Assembly: GCF_009831215.1 (NCBI RefSeq)
Contig: NZ_WUTW01000006.1
Coordinates: forward strand, 308,439 to 372,438
Source of the DNA: Actinomadura rayongensis
Lineage (GTDB): Bacteria; Actinomycetota; Actinomycetes; Streptosporangiales; Streptosporangiaceae
DNA: 64,000 bases
Direction of reading: 5' to 3'
The notes under the pieces are model-generated. The model saw nothing but the letters and a program-made list of their open reading frames with translations. It made no database searches and had not been told where the DNA came from. Below, in pieces: positions 1 through 7,908 of the stretch. Every line of letters starts with the position of its first letter. Position 1 is the stretch's first letter. The translations under genes and the position numbers were made by a program.

Positions 1-1
1 G

Positions 2-352
2 TGCGGCTGGGTGCTCGCCCTGGTCGCCGCGTCGGGCACCGGCGTCGGCCCGTGGACGCTCACGCCGGCGTTCTTCGTGGTCGGCGTCGGGATGGGCTGC
101 TGCTACAGCACGATCTTCGACGTCGCGCTCGGCGACATCGACCCCGGCGAGGCCGGGAGCGCGAGCGGATCGCTCAGCTCGATCCAGCAGCTCGCGTCCG
201 GAATAGGATCGGCGGCGGTGACCTCGATCTTCTTCCAGGGCTCGGCGGGGGGCCCGGACCACGCCATGACGACCAGCCTGCTCGCCGTCATGGGGCTGCT
301 CGCCCTGAGCGTCCCGCTCGTCGCCCTGATGCCCCGCAAGGCCGCGTCATGA
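2..352 (+). CDS. MFS transporter, C-terminal fragment (cut by window edge)
   Basis: This is the last 116 codons of a major facilitator superfamily transporter whose start lies left of the window. The visible part has a Gly/Ala-rich membrane helix (GVGPWTLTPAFFVVGVGMG), then a cytoplasmic stretch with DPGEAGSASG and SSIQQLASGIGSA. This arrangement is typical of the last helices of 14-TM DHA2-type drug exporters. A final helix (SLLAVMGLLALSVPLVALM) and a short basic tail end it. The family is recognisable but the substrate is not. The next gene starts 47 bases downstream with its own ribosome binding site. Confidence 0.75.
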   Translation, partial: CGWVLALVAASGTGVGPWTLTPAFFVVGVGMGCCYSTIFDVALGDIDPGEAGSASGSLSSIQQLASGIGSAAVTSIFFQGSAGGPDHAMTTSLLAVMGLLALSVPLVALMPRKAAS

Positions 353-399
353 CCGGCGCCGCCGACACTGTTCTGCACACCATGGGAGGTGACCGCGCG

Positions 400-723
400 A
401 TGCGGTATCTGGTTTCGGTGATCGACGACAAGGACAATCCCGGCAGCGCGGACCGGGTGCCCGCGATCGGCGAGTTCAACAAGCGGCTGATGGCCGAGGG
501 CCACTGGGTGTTCGCGGGCGGGCTCGCCGCCACCGACGCGGCCACCGTCGTCGACAACCGGGGCGAGCAGGCGGTGTTCAGCGACGGGCCGTTCCTGGAG
601 TCCAAGGAGTACCTCGCCGGAGTCTGGGTGTGGGAGGCCCCGGACCTGGACGTGGCGCTCGCCCTCGCCGCCGAGGCGTCGCGGATCTGCGACCGCAAGC
701 TCGAAGTGCGACCGTTCCTGTGA
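400..723 (+). CDS. YCII-related protein with DGPF motif
   Basis: A 107-residue protein of the YCII/DGPF family. These are small ferredoxin-like alpha-beta proteins with no firmly assigned activity in this sub-branch. The core reads MRYLVSVIDD at the start, GHWVFAGGL in the middle, then FSDGPFLESKEYLAGVWV with the defining DGPF motif. The start is the ATG nine bases after a GGAGGT; a longer in-frame extension upstream lacks such a signal. The stop overlaps the GTG of the next gene, so the two are translationally coupled. DGPF proteins beside a sigma factor with a long C-terminal extension are the known hallmark of the ECF42 group. Confidence 0.85.
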   Translation: MRYLVSVIDDKDNPGSADRVPAIGEFNKRLMAEGHWVFAGGLAATDAATVVDNRGEQAVFSDGPFLESKEYLAGVWVWEAPDLDVALALAAEASRICDRKLEVRPFL

Positions 724-1955
724 CCGACGCCCACGCGGCGGTCGCCCGCGCCCACCGTGACGAGTGGGCGCGGGTCGTCGCCGGCCTGACCCGGCGCTTC
801 GGCGATCTGGACGTCGCCGAGGAGGCCGCCGCCGAGGCGTTCGCGACGGCCGTCCAGCGGTGGCCGTCCGACGGCGTGCCGCCCAACCCGGGCGCCTGGC
901 TGACGACGACCGCCAACCGCAAGGCCATCGACCGGATCCGCCGGGAGAGCAAGCGCGACGACAAGCACAAGGAGGCGCGGACGGTGTTCGACGACGACCC
1001 GCCCGCGCCGGTCGGCGCGATCGACGACGACCGGCTCCGGCTGATCTTCACCTGCTGCCATCCGGCGCTGGCGATGCAGACCCGCGTGGCGCTGACGCTG
1101 CGGATGCTCGGCGGGCTGACCGTCCCGGAGATCGCCCGCGCGTTCCTGGTGCAGGAGACCGCGATGGAGCGGCGGATCACCCGCGCGAAGGCGAAGATCA
1201 AGGCGGCGGGCATCCCGTACCGGGTGCCGTCCGCCGCGGACCTTCCGGGACGGCTGTCCGGGGTGCTCGCCGTCCTGTTCCTGGTGTTCAACGAGGGCTA
1301 CCTGGCGACCGGCCCCGGCACCGACCCCGTCCGCCAGGACCTGACCGCCGAGGCGATCCGCCTCACCCGCCTGATCCGCGCGCTCCTGCCGGACGACGGC
1401 GAGGTCGCCGGGCTGCTGGCGCTGATGCTGCTCACCGAGGCCCGCCGCACCGCCCGCGTCTCGGCCGACGGCGAACTGGTCCCGCTGGCCGAGCAGGACC
1501 GCGGCTCCTGGGACGCGACACTGATCGCCGAGGGACACCGCCTGGTCCGCGAACGCCTCGCCGCAGCCGCCGCCGGAACCGCGCCGGGCCGCTACCAGAT
1601 CCTCGCGGCGATCAACGCGGTGCACACGTCCGCCCGCGACATCCGCGACACCGACTGGTCGCAGGTCGTCGCCCTCTACGACCAGCTCGTCCGCCTCGAC
1701 CCGTCACCGATCGTCGCCCTGAACCGCGCGATCGCAGTCGCCGAACTGGACGGCCCCGACGTGGCCCTGGCTTCCATCAACACCCTCGCCGAAAAACTCG
1801 CCGACTACCACGCCTACCACGCCACCCGCGCCGACCTACTACGCAGACTGGGCCGCAGCCAACAATCCCGCGAGGCCTACGACAAGGCCATAGCCCTGGC
1901 CGGCAACACCGCCGAGACCGCCTACCTGACCCGCCGCCGCAACCAACTCCACTAA
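720..1955 (+). CDS. ECF42-group RNA polymerase sigma factor with C-terminal TPR-like extension
   Basis: This 411-residue sigma-70 family factor is about twice the length of an ordinary ECF factor. Region 2 lies at about residues 8-75 (EEAAAEAFATAVQRWP, GAWLTTTANRKAIDRIRRE) and region 4 at about 112-165 (TVPEIARAFLVQETAMERRI). The DUF6596-like part follows (LFLVFNEGYLA), then a C-terminal part with TPR-like helices (RADLLRRLGRSQQSREAYDKAI). There is no anti-sigma gene. In the ECF42 group the extension is reported to be needed for activity, and the target is the neighbouring DGPF gene. The start GTG overlaps the stop of that gene. The group assignment is strong; what this factor senses is not visible. 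Confidence 0.88.
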   Translation: MTDAHAAVARAHRDEWARVVAGLTRRFGDLDVAEEAAAEAFATAVQRWPSDGVPPNPGAWLTTTANRKAIDRIRRESKRDDKHKEARTVFDDDPPAPVGAIDDDRLRLIFTCCHPALAMQTRVALTLRMLGGLTVPEIARAFLVQETAMERRITRAKAKIKAAGIPYRVPSAADLPGRLSGVLAVLFLVFNEGYLATGPGTDPVRQDLTAEAIRLTRLIRALLPDDGEVAGLLALMLLTEARRTARVSADGELVPLAEQDRGSWDATLIAEGHRLVRERLAAAAAGTAPGRYQILAAINAVHTSARDIRDTDWSQVVALYDQLVRLDPSPIVALNRAIAVAELDGPDVALASINTLAEKLADYHAYHATRADLLRRLGRSQQSREAYDKAIALAGNTAETAYLTRRRNQLH

Positions 1956-2249
1956 CCCCACCCGCGCCCCACAAATGCCCTGCTCACGCCCCACCCACTC
2001 CAAAGCCCGGCCACCCTAGAGCGCACCCACCAACACCGCACTCGACCCAAAGCCCGGCCGACCCACACCACACTCGCGTACACCACGCCCGACCCAAAGC
2101 TCGACCGGCGCGGACAGGCGCAGGGCGACGCACGGACGAGCACCGTGGCGAGCAGGGGCAAGGGAAGGGGCCCTCGGCAACGGTGCAGGCGCCAGCTCAC
2201 CCTGTCGAAGTCACCACTTCCGCACGGCTCACCACCGGACCAAAGCCAA
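1956..2249. other. Intergenic stretch, no gene seen
   Basis: Between the sigma factor stop and the first TetR-type operator I see only C-rich, then mixed sequence. Open frames here have no ribosome binding site and read as Pro/Arg-rich nonsense. No clear terminator hairpin was found. Confidence 0.5.
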
Positions 2250-2351
2250 CCGGAACGGTGTTCCGGACGTAATCGGAACGACGTTTCGATTATTAGCTTC
2301 CCAGAAGTGTCACGTCGGGCCCTGGCGCCCGCAAGCGGAACGATGTTCCGC
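2250..2351. promoter_or_regulatory. Three CGGAAC-N3-GTTCCG operators downstream of the TetR gene
   Basis: Three inverted repeats share one design. At 2250-2266 it is CCGGAAC GGT GTTCCGG (perfect). At 2273-2289 it is TCGGAAC GAC GTTTCGA (one mismatch). At 2335-2351 it is GCGGAAC GAT GTTCCGC (perfect). The first two are 23 bp apart centre to centre, exactly like the pair in front of the TetR gene. They are therefore probably bound by that TetR protein. No gene that they could control starts nearby, which is odd. Confidence 0.7.
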
Positions 2352-2363
2352 GATGTGCGGGGT

Positions 2364-2933
2364 TCACGGGCGGAGTCCTGCGATGAGCAGGCGCACCAAG
2401 CGGCGGACGTCGTAGCGCGGGTCGCTCTCGGCGCCGATGCAGAGGTTACCGACGCCGCGCATCAGGTCATAGGCGTCCACGCGAGCGTGGATCTCCCCGG
2501 CCGCGACGGCCGCGTCGAGCAGCTGCGCACACACCGGCAGGAGCCGGTCGAGGAGGTAGGCGTGCAGTGCGTCGAACTCTTTCCGCTCGGAGCGCAGGAC
2601 GGCCGCGAGTCCGTGTCTGGTGACCAGGAAGTCCACGAACAGGTCGATCCACCGGCCCAGCGCGGCGTGCGGGGCCGTTCCGCCTTCGAGCAGGGCCGTC
2701 CCGGCCTCGGCGCACGCCTCCACCTGGTTCCGGTAGACGGCGATGATGAGGTCGGCCCGGGTCGGGAAGTGGCGGTAGATCGTGGCCACCCCGACGCCCG
2801 CGCGGGCCGCGATGTCGCGGACCGGCGCCTCGACGCCGGACTCCACGAAGACCGCCGCCGCGGCGTCGAGCAGCGTCCGCTCGTTGCGCAGAGCGTCCGC
2901 CCGCCTGCGCGGGGCCTCGCCGTCGTCTCGCAC
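2364..2933 (-). CDS. TetR/AcrR family transcriptional regulator
   Basis: A 189-residue one-domain repressor. The N-terminal helix-turn-helix is typical of TetR: NERTLLDAAAAVFVESGVEA, then IAARAGVGVATIYRHFPTRAD. The C-terminal helical ligand domain resembles the SbtR/TetR_C group. The start is a GTG preceded by GGAGG at about seven bases. Two copies of the CGGAAC-N3-GTTCCG dyad lie 24-63 bp upstream, so autoregulation is likely. Three more copies lie beyond its 3' end. No transporter or enzyme gene is adjacent, so its inducer and main target are unknown. Confidence 0.88.
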   Translation of the reverse strand: MRDDGEAPRRRADALRNERTLLDAAAAVFVESGVEAPVRDIAARAGVGVATIYRHFPTRADLIIAVYRNQVEACAEAGTALLEGGTAPHAALGRWIDLFVDFLVTRHGLAAVLRSERKEFDALHAYLLDRLLPVCAQLLDAAVAAGEIHARVDAYDLMRGVGNLCIGAESDPRYDVRRLVRLLIAGLRP

Positions 2934-2956
2934 CTGCCGCCTCCGGGTTCATTAAA

Positions 2957-2996
2957 ACGGAACATGGTTTCGGAACACTGCGGAACAATGATCCGT
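2957..2996. promoter_or_regulatory. Operator pair in front of the TetR gene
   Basis: There are two dyads: ACGGAAC ATG GTTTCGG (2957-2973) and GCGGAAC AAT GATCCGT (2980-2996), with centres 23 bp apart. This is just over two helical turns, so two dimers would sit on one DNA face. The same motif occurs three times beyond the gene's 3' end. The position 24-63 bp upstream of the GTG fits repression of its own promoter. Confidence 0.7.
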
Positions 2997-3606
2997 TTAG
3001 CCATGATGTCGGAGCGAGGAGGCGGGTGGCAAGGAGACGATGGCGGCGCCGACCGATTTGCAGCGCGTTGGGAAGTGCCCGCGCGGTGTGGCTTGTCGCG
3101 TCTCCCGAACCGCGCCGGGCTGGACGCAGTGGAGCGGCGGGGGTCGGCCGGGAGGCCGGGCTGACGCTGATTCAGCTCGCGCCCGGCTTCGTCACGGCGC
3201 CTCCGGCGTGGCTGGCGCGCGATGCCGTGCCAGGCGGCGCTTGCGTCGCACTGCCGCCCGCCAGCGCGCGGGCAGCCCGGCGTTGGACGCCCCGGCGCGC
3301 AGCGCCCCGCGCACGTTGGATCACCGACCGCCGCGCACCGGACCGCCAGCGCCCCTGCGCGCCGGACCAGCTGCCGGACCAGCTGCCGGACCAGCGCGCT
3401 GCTGGCGGCACTGTGGCGCCGGGTGACGCTCTAAAGCGACCGGCGCGACCGGCGCGATCGACGCGCCGGGGGTCGACCTCGCCTCGCACGAAAAGGTCGG
3501 CATCCCGCCCGCATTGCAGGATTCGGCGCCGCGCCGCCGCTGACCGCTTCGACGCCGACCGCTTCGACGCTGACGGTTCGGTGGCCCGTCGGTGGCCCGT
3601 CGGTGG
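2997..3606. other. Intergenic stretch of about 600 bp, no gene seen
   Basis: No open frame here has a ribosome binding site or a recognisable product. The only structure noticed is a short tandem repeat at 3362-3395. The TetR gene is transcribed away to the left and the reductase-like gene on the right converges on this stretch, so it needs no promoter for the latter. Confidence 0.5.
3362..3395. repeat. 12-bp tandem repeat, 2.8 copies
   Basis: The unit CCGGACCAGCTG occurs twice, followed by CCGGACCAGC. It lies in non-coding sequence, so it is not explained by protein repeats. Slippage of a GC-rich unit is the simplest origin. Confidence 0.85.
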
Positions 3607-4182
3607 TCAGTTGTGGCGGGTTGGGCGGTAGGTCAGGACCTGGGTGTTGGTGTCGAAGGTTCGGGCGTCGACGAGTTCGAGGTCGAAGTCGTCGGCGCCG
3701 TTGAAGATCCGGGCGACGCCGGTCGTGCCGGAGATGACGGGGAAGATCGTGATTTCGACGGCGTCGACGAGGCCGGCGTTCAGCAGGGCGCGGTTGAGGG
3801 TCAGGCTGCCGTGGGAGCGCAGCGGCACGTCGGATTCGGCCTTGAGCCGGGTGACCGCCTCGATCGGGTCGCCGGGGTCGATGGTCGTGTCCGGCCAGTC
3901 GAGGGGCTCGGTCAGTCGGCTGGAGAAGACGGTGACCGGGGAGGCGAACATGCGCGTGATCCACTCGTCGACACGGCTGCGGTCGAAGGTCGGGGCCAGG
4001 AACGGGGCGTTGGAGGTGTAGGTCTTGGCGCCGAGGACCATGCGCAGCGGGTCGCGGTAGGCGGCTGCGCGGTGCGCGAGGAACTCGGGGCCCTGCTTGC
4101 TCCAGTAGCCGCCCCAGTCGCCGTTGTGGTTGGCGTAGCCGTCGAGCGTGGAGAAGATGTCGAAGGTGTAGGTGGCGGTCAT
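3607..4182 (-). CDS. Dihydrofolate reductase family protein (RibD C-terminal type)
   Basis: A 191-residue single-domain protein of the RibD_C/dihydrofolate reductase fold. It opens with TYTFDIFSTLDGYANHNGDWG, the usual start of this family. RMVLGAKTYTS follows at about residue 48, and the nucleotide-binding stretch SDVPLRSHGSLTLNRALLNAGLVDA lies near residue 117. Family members use NADPH, but the physiological substrate of these stand-alone copies is not known. The start ATG is preceded by AAGGAGAC. It stands alone, with the recombinase gene diverging on its upstream side. Confidence 0.85.
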   Translation of the reverse strand: MTATYTFDIFSTLDGYANHNGDWGGYWSKQGPEFLAHRAAAYRDPLRMVLGAKTYTSNAPFLAPTFDRSRVDEWITRMFASPVTVFSSRLTEPLDWPDTTIDPGDPIEAVTRLKAESDVPLRSHGSLTLNRALLNAGLVDAVEITIFPVISGTTGVARIFNGADDFDLELVDARTFDTNTQVLTYRPTRHN

Positions 4183-4351
4183 GGTGTCTCCTTGCGGGTG
4201 TCGGGCGTGCCGCGTCTTGCGGCCTCACCCTTGCTACGGACGGACCCGCCTCGACCCGACACCGTCCGCCGGATCTTTTTGGGAAACTTTCGGGGTGCCG
4301 GTCGGCGGCGCGGGTGACGCCCGGCCGGGAGCCGGGCTCGGGAGGGGTGGC

Positions 4352-5500
4352 GTGACGGGTTCCGACGACGACGTGCGCGTGGTGCCCGCGCCGCGTGCAG
4401 CAGCGGCCGTGCCGTCGGGCGGCGACGCGGTCGCCGAAGCCGTGCCGTCCGGCGGGGACGCGTTCACCGAGGCCGTCGCGGTGCTGCCCGTGCTGCCGGA
4501 CGACGAGCCGGGCGAGCGGTACGGGCTGCGGGCGTTGACGGCGGCGTGGCTGCGGGGCCAGCGCAGTGACGCGACCCGCCGCGCCTACTTCCAGGACCTG
4601 GCGGGCTGGCTGGACCACTGCGCCCGCACCCGGCTGGATCCGCTGGCCGCGCGGCGGGCCGACGTGGACGACTGGACGGCGACGATGACCGTGGCCGTCC
4701 GGGGCGGCGGGACGCGGCCCGCGGGGTCGGCGACCAAGGCGCGCAGGCTGGCGGCGGTGTCGTCGTGGTACCGGTACCTGCAGTCCAACGACGCGGCGGA
4801 GCGCAACCCGACGCTGCTGGTGCGGCGCCCGTCGGCGGCGGAGATCGAGGCGGCGGCGCGCAAGGCGCCGACGCTCAGCGTCCGGGAGACGGCGGCGCTG
4901 CTGGACACGGCCGAGCAGCGCGCCCGCCGCGACGGCACGGAGGCGGCGTGGCGGGACGCGGCCGTCGTCGCGCTGCTGTTCTACACGGCGCTGCGCGTGT
5001 CGGCGATCACCGGCGCGGACGTCGCGGACCTGGACACCGAGGCCGGGTACCGGGTGCTGCGGCACGCGCTGAAGGGCAAGGGCCCGGGCGCGCGCGGCTA
5101 CGTCCGGCTGGACGGGGACCTGTGCCGCGTGCTGGACGCCTACCTGGCCGTCCGGGGCGAAGACGGGGGCCCGCTGCTGGTGACGACGCCGCATCCGCAC
5201 GATCCACGCCGTCCGGGCGGGAAGCGGCTCACGCAGCGGGACGTCACCAACATCCTGCGCGCCCAGGCCGAGCGCGCCGGCCTGCCCGCCGCGCGCAAGC
5301 TGAGCCCGCACAGCGGGCGCCGGACGGTCATCACGACGCTGCTCGGCAACGACGTGCCGCTGCCGAAGGTGCAGGACCTGGCGGGCCACGCCGATCCGCG
5401 CACGACGCGCCGCTACGACGACACCAACCACCGGCTGGCGGCGTCCCCGGTGACGGACCTGACGCGGATCATCGCGCGGCACCGGGGCGAGCCCGGCTAG
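4352..5500 (+). CDS. Tyrosine recombinase / site-specific integrase
   Basis: A 382-residue XerC/D-type phage integrase family protein. An N-terminal SAM-like core-binding domain (RSDATRRAYFQDLAGWLDHC) is followed by the catalytic domain. Catalytic features are present: Arg in TALRVSAITGADVADL, Lys in LKGKGPGARGYVRL, HSGRR, GHADPRTT and Tyr in RRYDDTNH. I start at the GTG four bases after GGAGGGG; the frame is open further upstream but without a signal. No tRNA, excisionase or att repeats were seen beside it. Whether it is a resident recombinase or the remnant of an integrated element cannot be told. Confidence 0.85.
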   Translation: MTGSDDDVRVVPAPRAAAAVPSGGDAVAEAVPSGGDAFTEAVAVLPVLPDDEPGERYGLRALTAAWLRGQRSDATRRAYFQDLAGWLDHCARTRLDPLAARRADVDDWTATMTVAVRGGGTRPAGSATKARRLAAVSSWYRYLQSNDAAERNPTLLVRRPSAAEIEAAARKAPTLSVRETAALLDTAEQRARRDGTEAAWRDAAVVALLFYTALRVSAITGADVADLDTEAGYRVLRHALKGKGPGARGYVRLDGDLCRVLDAYLAVRGEDGGPLLVTTPHPHDPRRPGGKRLTQRDVTNILRAQAERAGLPAARKLSPHSGRRTVITTLLGNDVPLPKVQDLAGHADPRTTRRYDDTNHRLAASPVTDLTRIIARHRGEPG

Positions 5501-5540
5501 GGTTTCGGCCGTTCACCCACCCTGCGAGGACGGAGGCCGC

Positions 5541-6110
5541 ATGGCGCGCGTCACCGCCGAACTCCTGGCCCGGACGGCGGCGGAGCTGGCCGACGAGTCC
5601 GGGTTCGGCAACCTGACCGTCTCGGCCGTCGCGCGGCGGCTCGGGGTGAAGGACCCGAGCCTGTACGCGCACATCGCCAACGCGCGGGACCTGAAGACGC
5701 GGGTGGCGCTGCTGGCGCTGGACGAGCTGGCGGACCGCGTCGCCGAGGCGCTGGCGGGCCGGTCGGGCCGGGACGCGCTGGTCGCGTTCGCCGGCGCCTA
5801 CCGCGCGTACGCCCACGAGCACCCGGGCCGGTACGCGGCGACGCGGTTCCCGCTGGACGCCGAGACCGCCGCGGCGAGCGCCGCGCCGCGGCACTCGGCG
5901 ATGACGCGGGCGCTGCTGCGCGGCTACGGCCTGCCCGAGCCGGACGAGACGGACGCGGTGCGGTTCCTCGGCAGCGTGTTCCACGGGTTCGTGAGCCTGG
6001 AGGCGACGGGCGGGTTCGCGCACACGCCGCGCGAGACCGACGCGTCGTGGGCGTGGCTGCTGGACACGGTGGACGCGGCGCTGTGGTCCCGGCGGCCGGG
6101 GAACGCCTGA
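5541..6110 (+). CDS. TetR/AcrR family regulator with WHG-type ligand domain
   Basis: A 189-residue repressor. The HTH reads LTVSAVARRLGVKDPSLYAHI at about residues 27-47. The C-terminal half (ALVAFAGAYRAYAHEHPGRYAAT) matches the TetR_C_33/WHG-type domain. A good ribosome binding site (GGAGG) precedes the ATG. It lies 40 bp after the recombinase in the same direction and converges on another TetR gene. The two stop codons sit in identical palindromes. The target is unknown; regulators with this C-terminus often control a nearby membrane or lipid gene. Confidence 0.87.
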   Translation: MARVTAELLARTAAELADESGFGNLTVSAVARRLGVKDPSLYAHIANARDLKTRVALLALDELADRVAEALAGRSGRDALVAFAGAYRAYAHEHPGRYAATRFPLDAETAAASAAPRHSAMTRALLRGYGLPEPDETDAVRFLGSVFHGFVSLEATGGFAHTPRETDASWAWLLDTVDAALWSRRPGNA

Positions 6111-6147
6111 TCAGGGCGGCATCGCGGCCGAACCGCCTGATCAGGGC
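6104..6147. repeat. Direct repeat CGCCTGATCAGGGC covering both convergent stop codons
   Basis: CGCCTGATCAGGGC occurs at 6104-6117 and again at 6134-6147, a 30-bp period. Each copy contains the palindrome CCTGATCAGG. The first copy holds the TGA of the plus-strand TetR gene and the second holds the stop of the minus-strand TetR gene. The pair could fold as a bidirectional terminator, or it could be the scar of a small duplication. Confidence 0.8.
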
Positions 6148-6857
6148 ACCTCGGGGAGCATCGCCGCGATGCACGCCAGGACGCGGTCGAGCCCGTAGGC
6201 GAAGCGCTCCTCGCGTCCGAGGTGGGGCTGGCGGGCGTCGCGGACGACGCGGGTGAGCATCGGGTACCGCCCGAACGCCATGAGGTCGCGGACGTAGCCG
6301 CCGCTGGCGCGCATCCAGGCGTCGGCGGTCATGCCGGTGCGGCGGGTCTCGGCGGCCCAGGCGGCCTCCTCGCGGACGGTGTCCTGCACGTAGGAGGTGA
6401 CCAGCCCGCTGTAGGTCATGATGTCGTCCACGGGGATGCCGACGTCCAGGGCGCCCATCATGAACTCCAGGTAGCGGAGCTGGTTCGGCCCGAGCGCGGG
6501 GCGGGCGCGGCGGGCGTCGACGGCCCAGGGGTGGCGCAGCAGGGCGGCGCGGGCGTGCTCGGCGCCGAGCCGCAGGTCGGCGCGCCAGTCGCCGCTCGGG
6601 GCGTCGGGCAGGCCGAACTCGCCGTGGACGTGGTCGATCATCAGCTCGACGAGGTCGTCGCGGCTCGGGACGTACCGGTACAGCGACATCGCGCCGGTGC
6701 CGATCTCGGCGGCGACGCGGCGCATGGACGCGGCGTCCAGCCCGTCGGCGTCGGCGACGGCGACGGCCGCGGCGGTGATCTGGGCGCGGCTGTAGGCGGG
6801 CCGCGGCCCGCGGCTCTGCCGTTCGGGACGGCTCCAGATCGTGGTGGGTTCGGTCAC
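6141..6857 (-). CDS. TetR family repressor divergent from an ABC exporter
   Basis: A 238-residue TetR protein. An N-terminal arm of about 30 residues precedes the HTH region (RRVAAEIGTGAMSLYRYVPSRDDLVELMID). The C-terminus is of the TetR_C_1 type seen in regulators of drug exporters (ADLRLGAEHARAALLRHPWAVD). The start is the GTG with GGAGGT about ten bases upstream; frames extending beyond would overlap the divergent gene. Two GTACG-N-CGTAC dyads lie between it and the exporter genes. A TetR that represses the exporter and itself is the likely arrangement. Confidence 0.86.
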   Translation of the reverse strand: MTEPTTIWSRPERQSRGPRPAYSRAQITAAAVAVADADGLDAASMRRVAAEIGTGAMSLYRYVPSRDDLVELMIDHVHGEFGLPDAPSGDWRADLRLGAEHARAALLRHPWAVDARRARPALGPNQLRYLEFMMGALDVGIPVDDIMTYSGLVTSYVQDTVREEAAWAAETRRTGMTADAWMRASGGYVRDLMAFGRYPMLTRVVRDARQPHLGREERFAYGLDRVLACIAAMLPEVP

Positions 6858-6893
6858 CGGGCGTGGCACCTCCGTCCGGACGATTCTAGTTGC

Positions 6894-6938
6894 GTACGCC
6901 GTACTCCGTTGCCTACCCTCTCTCTGCGTACGACGTAC
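6894..6938. promoter_or_regulatory. Two GTACG-N-CGTAC operators in a divergent promoter
   Basis: Perfect 11-bp dyads lie at 6894-6904 (GTACGCCGTAC) and 6928-6938 (GTACGACGTAC), centres 34 bp apart. The first overlaps a plausible -35 (TTGCGT, 6890-6895). A -10 (TACCCT) lies between the dyads. The second lies just ahead of the ribosome binding site of the exporter gene. Binding by the divergent TetR protein would block both promoters. Confidence 0.65.
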
Positions 6939-6954
6939 CCAATGGGAGGTGGCC

Positions 6955-7908
6955 ATGGCGGATCCGATCGTCCTCGCCGAAGGGCTGCACAAGCGCTTCG
7001 GCGACACCCACGCGCTGCGCGGGCTGGACCTGGCCGTCCCGGCCGGGACGGTCTGCGGCGTGCTCGGCCCGAACGGGGCCGGGAAGACAACGGCCGTCCG
7101 CATCCTGGCGACGCTGACCGCGCCGGACGCCGGGCACGCGCGCATCGCCGGGCTGGACGTGGTCGCCGACGCCGCCCGCGTCCGCGCCCGGATCGGGCTG
7201 GCGGGCCAGTACGCGGCGGTGGACGCGAAGCTGACCGGGCGCGGGAACCTGCGCATGTTCGGCCGCCTGTTCCACCTGCCGCGCGCGGCGGCGCGGCGCC
7301 GGGCCGACGAGCTGCTGGAGCGGTTCGGGCTGACGGCGGCGGCCGACCGGGTCGTCGGCGGCTACTCGGGCGGGATGCGGCGGCGCCTGGACCTGGCGGC
7401 GAGCCTGATCCTGCGCCCGGACGTGCTGTTCCTGGACGAGCCGACCACCGGCCTGGACCCGCGCAGCCGGGGCGCGATCTGGGACGCGGTGCGGGAGCTG
7501 GCGGCGGGCGGCGCGACCGTCCTGCTGACCACGCAGTACCTGGAGGAGGCCGACCGGCTCGCCGACGAGGTCGCGGTGGTCGACCACGGCCGCGTCATCG
7601 CGACGGGCACGCCGGACGCGCTGAAGTCGCGGATCGGGGACCGGCTGGACGTCGTCGTCGCCGACCCGGCGCGGGCGGCGGACGCGGCGCAGGTCCTGGC
7701 GCGGCTCGCGGGCGCCTACCCGGCGCTGGCGGGCGGCACCCGGTTCAGCGTGCCGCTGACCGCGCCGGTGCGGCTCGCCGACGTCGTCCGGGAACTGGAC
7801 CGGGCGGGCGTGGACGCCGACGACGTCGCGCTGCGCCGCCCGACGCTGGACGAGGTGTTCCTGCGCCTCACCGGCGCCGACGCCGAGCCGGCGGAGGCGG
7901 CCCGATGA
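6955..7908 (+). CDS. ABC exporter ATP-binding protein (daunorubicin-resistance type)
   Basis: A 317-residue nucleotide-binding subunit of the DrrA family. It shows Walker A GPNGAGKTT at about residue 39, the signature YSGGMRRRLDL near 138, Walker B VLFLDEPTTGLDPRS, and the switch region LTTQYLEEAD. The C-terminal extension (DRLDVVVAD to ALRRPTLDEVFLRLTG) is the DrrA-associated domain. The ATG follows GGGAGGTGGCC. The stop overlaps the permease start as ATGA, so the two form one transporter. The cargo is probably a hydrophobic drug-like compound, by family only. Confidence 0.9.
   Translation: MADPIVLAEGLHKRFGDTHALRGLDLAVPAGTVCGVLGPNGAGKTTAVRILATLTAPDAGHARIAGLDVVADAARVRARIGLAGQYAAVDAKLTGRGNLRMFGRLFHLPRAAARRRADELLERFGLTAAADRVVGGYSGGMRRRLDLAASLILRPDVLFLDEPTTGLDPRSRGAIWDAVRELAAGGATVLLTTQYLEEADRLADEVAVVDHGRVIATGTPDALKSRIGDRLDVVVADPARAADAAQVLARLAGAYPALAGGTRFSVPLTAPVRLADVVRELDRAGVDADDVALRRPTLDEVFLRLTGADAEPAEAAR

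Noticed and set aside
2145..3164. Long plus-strand open frame across the TetR gene
   Set aside because: It runs antisense to a clear TetR gene, has no start signal and reads as low-complexity Arg/Val-rich protein.
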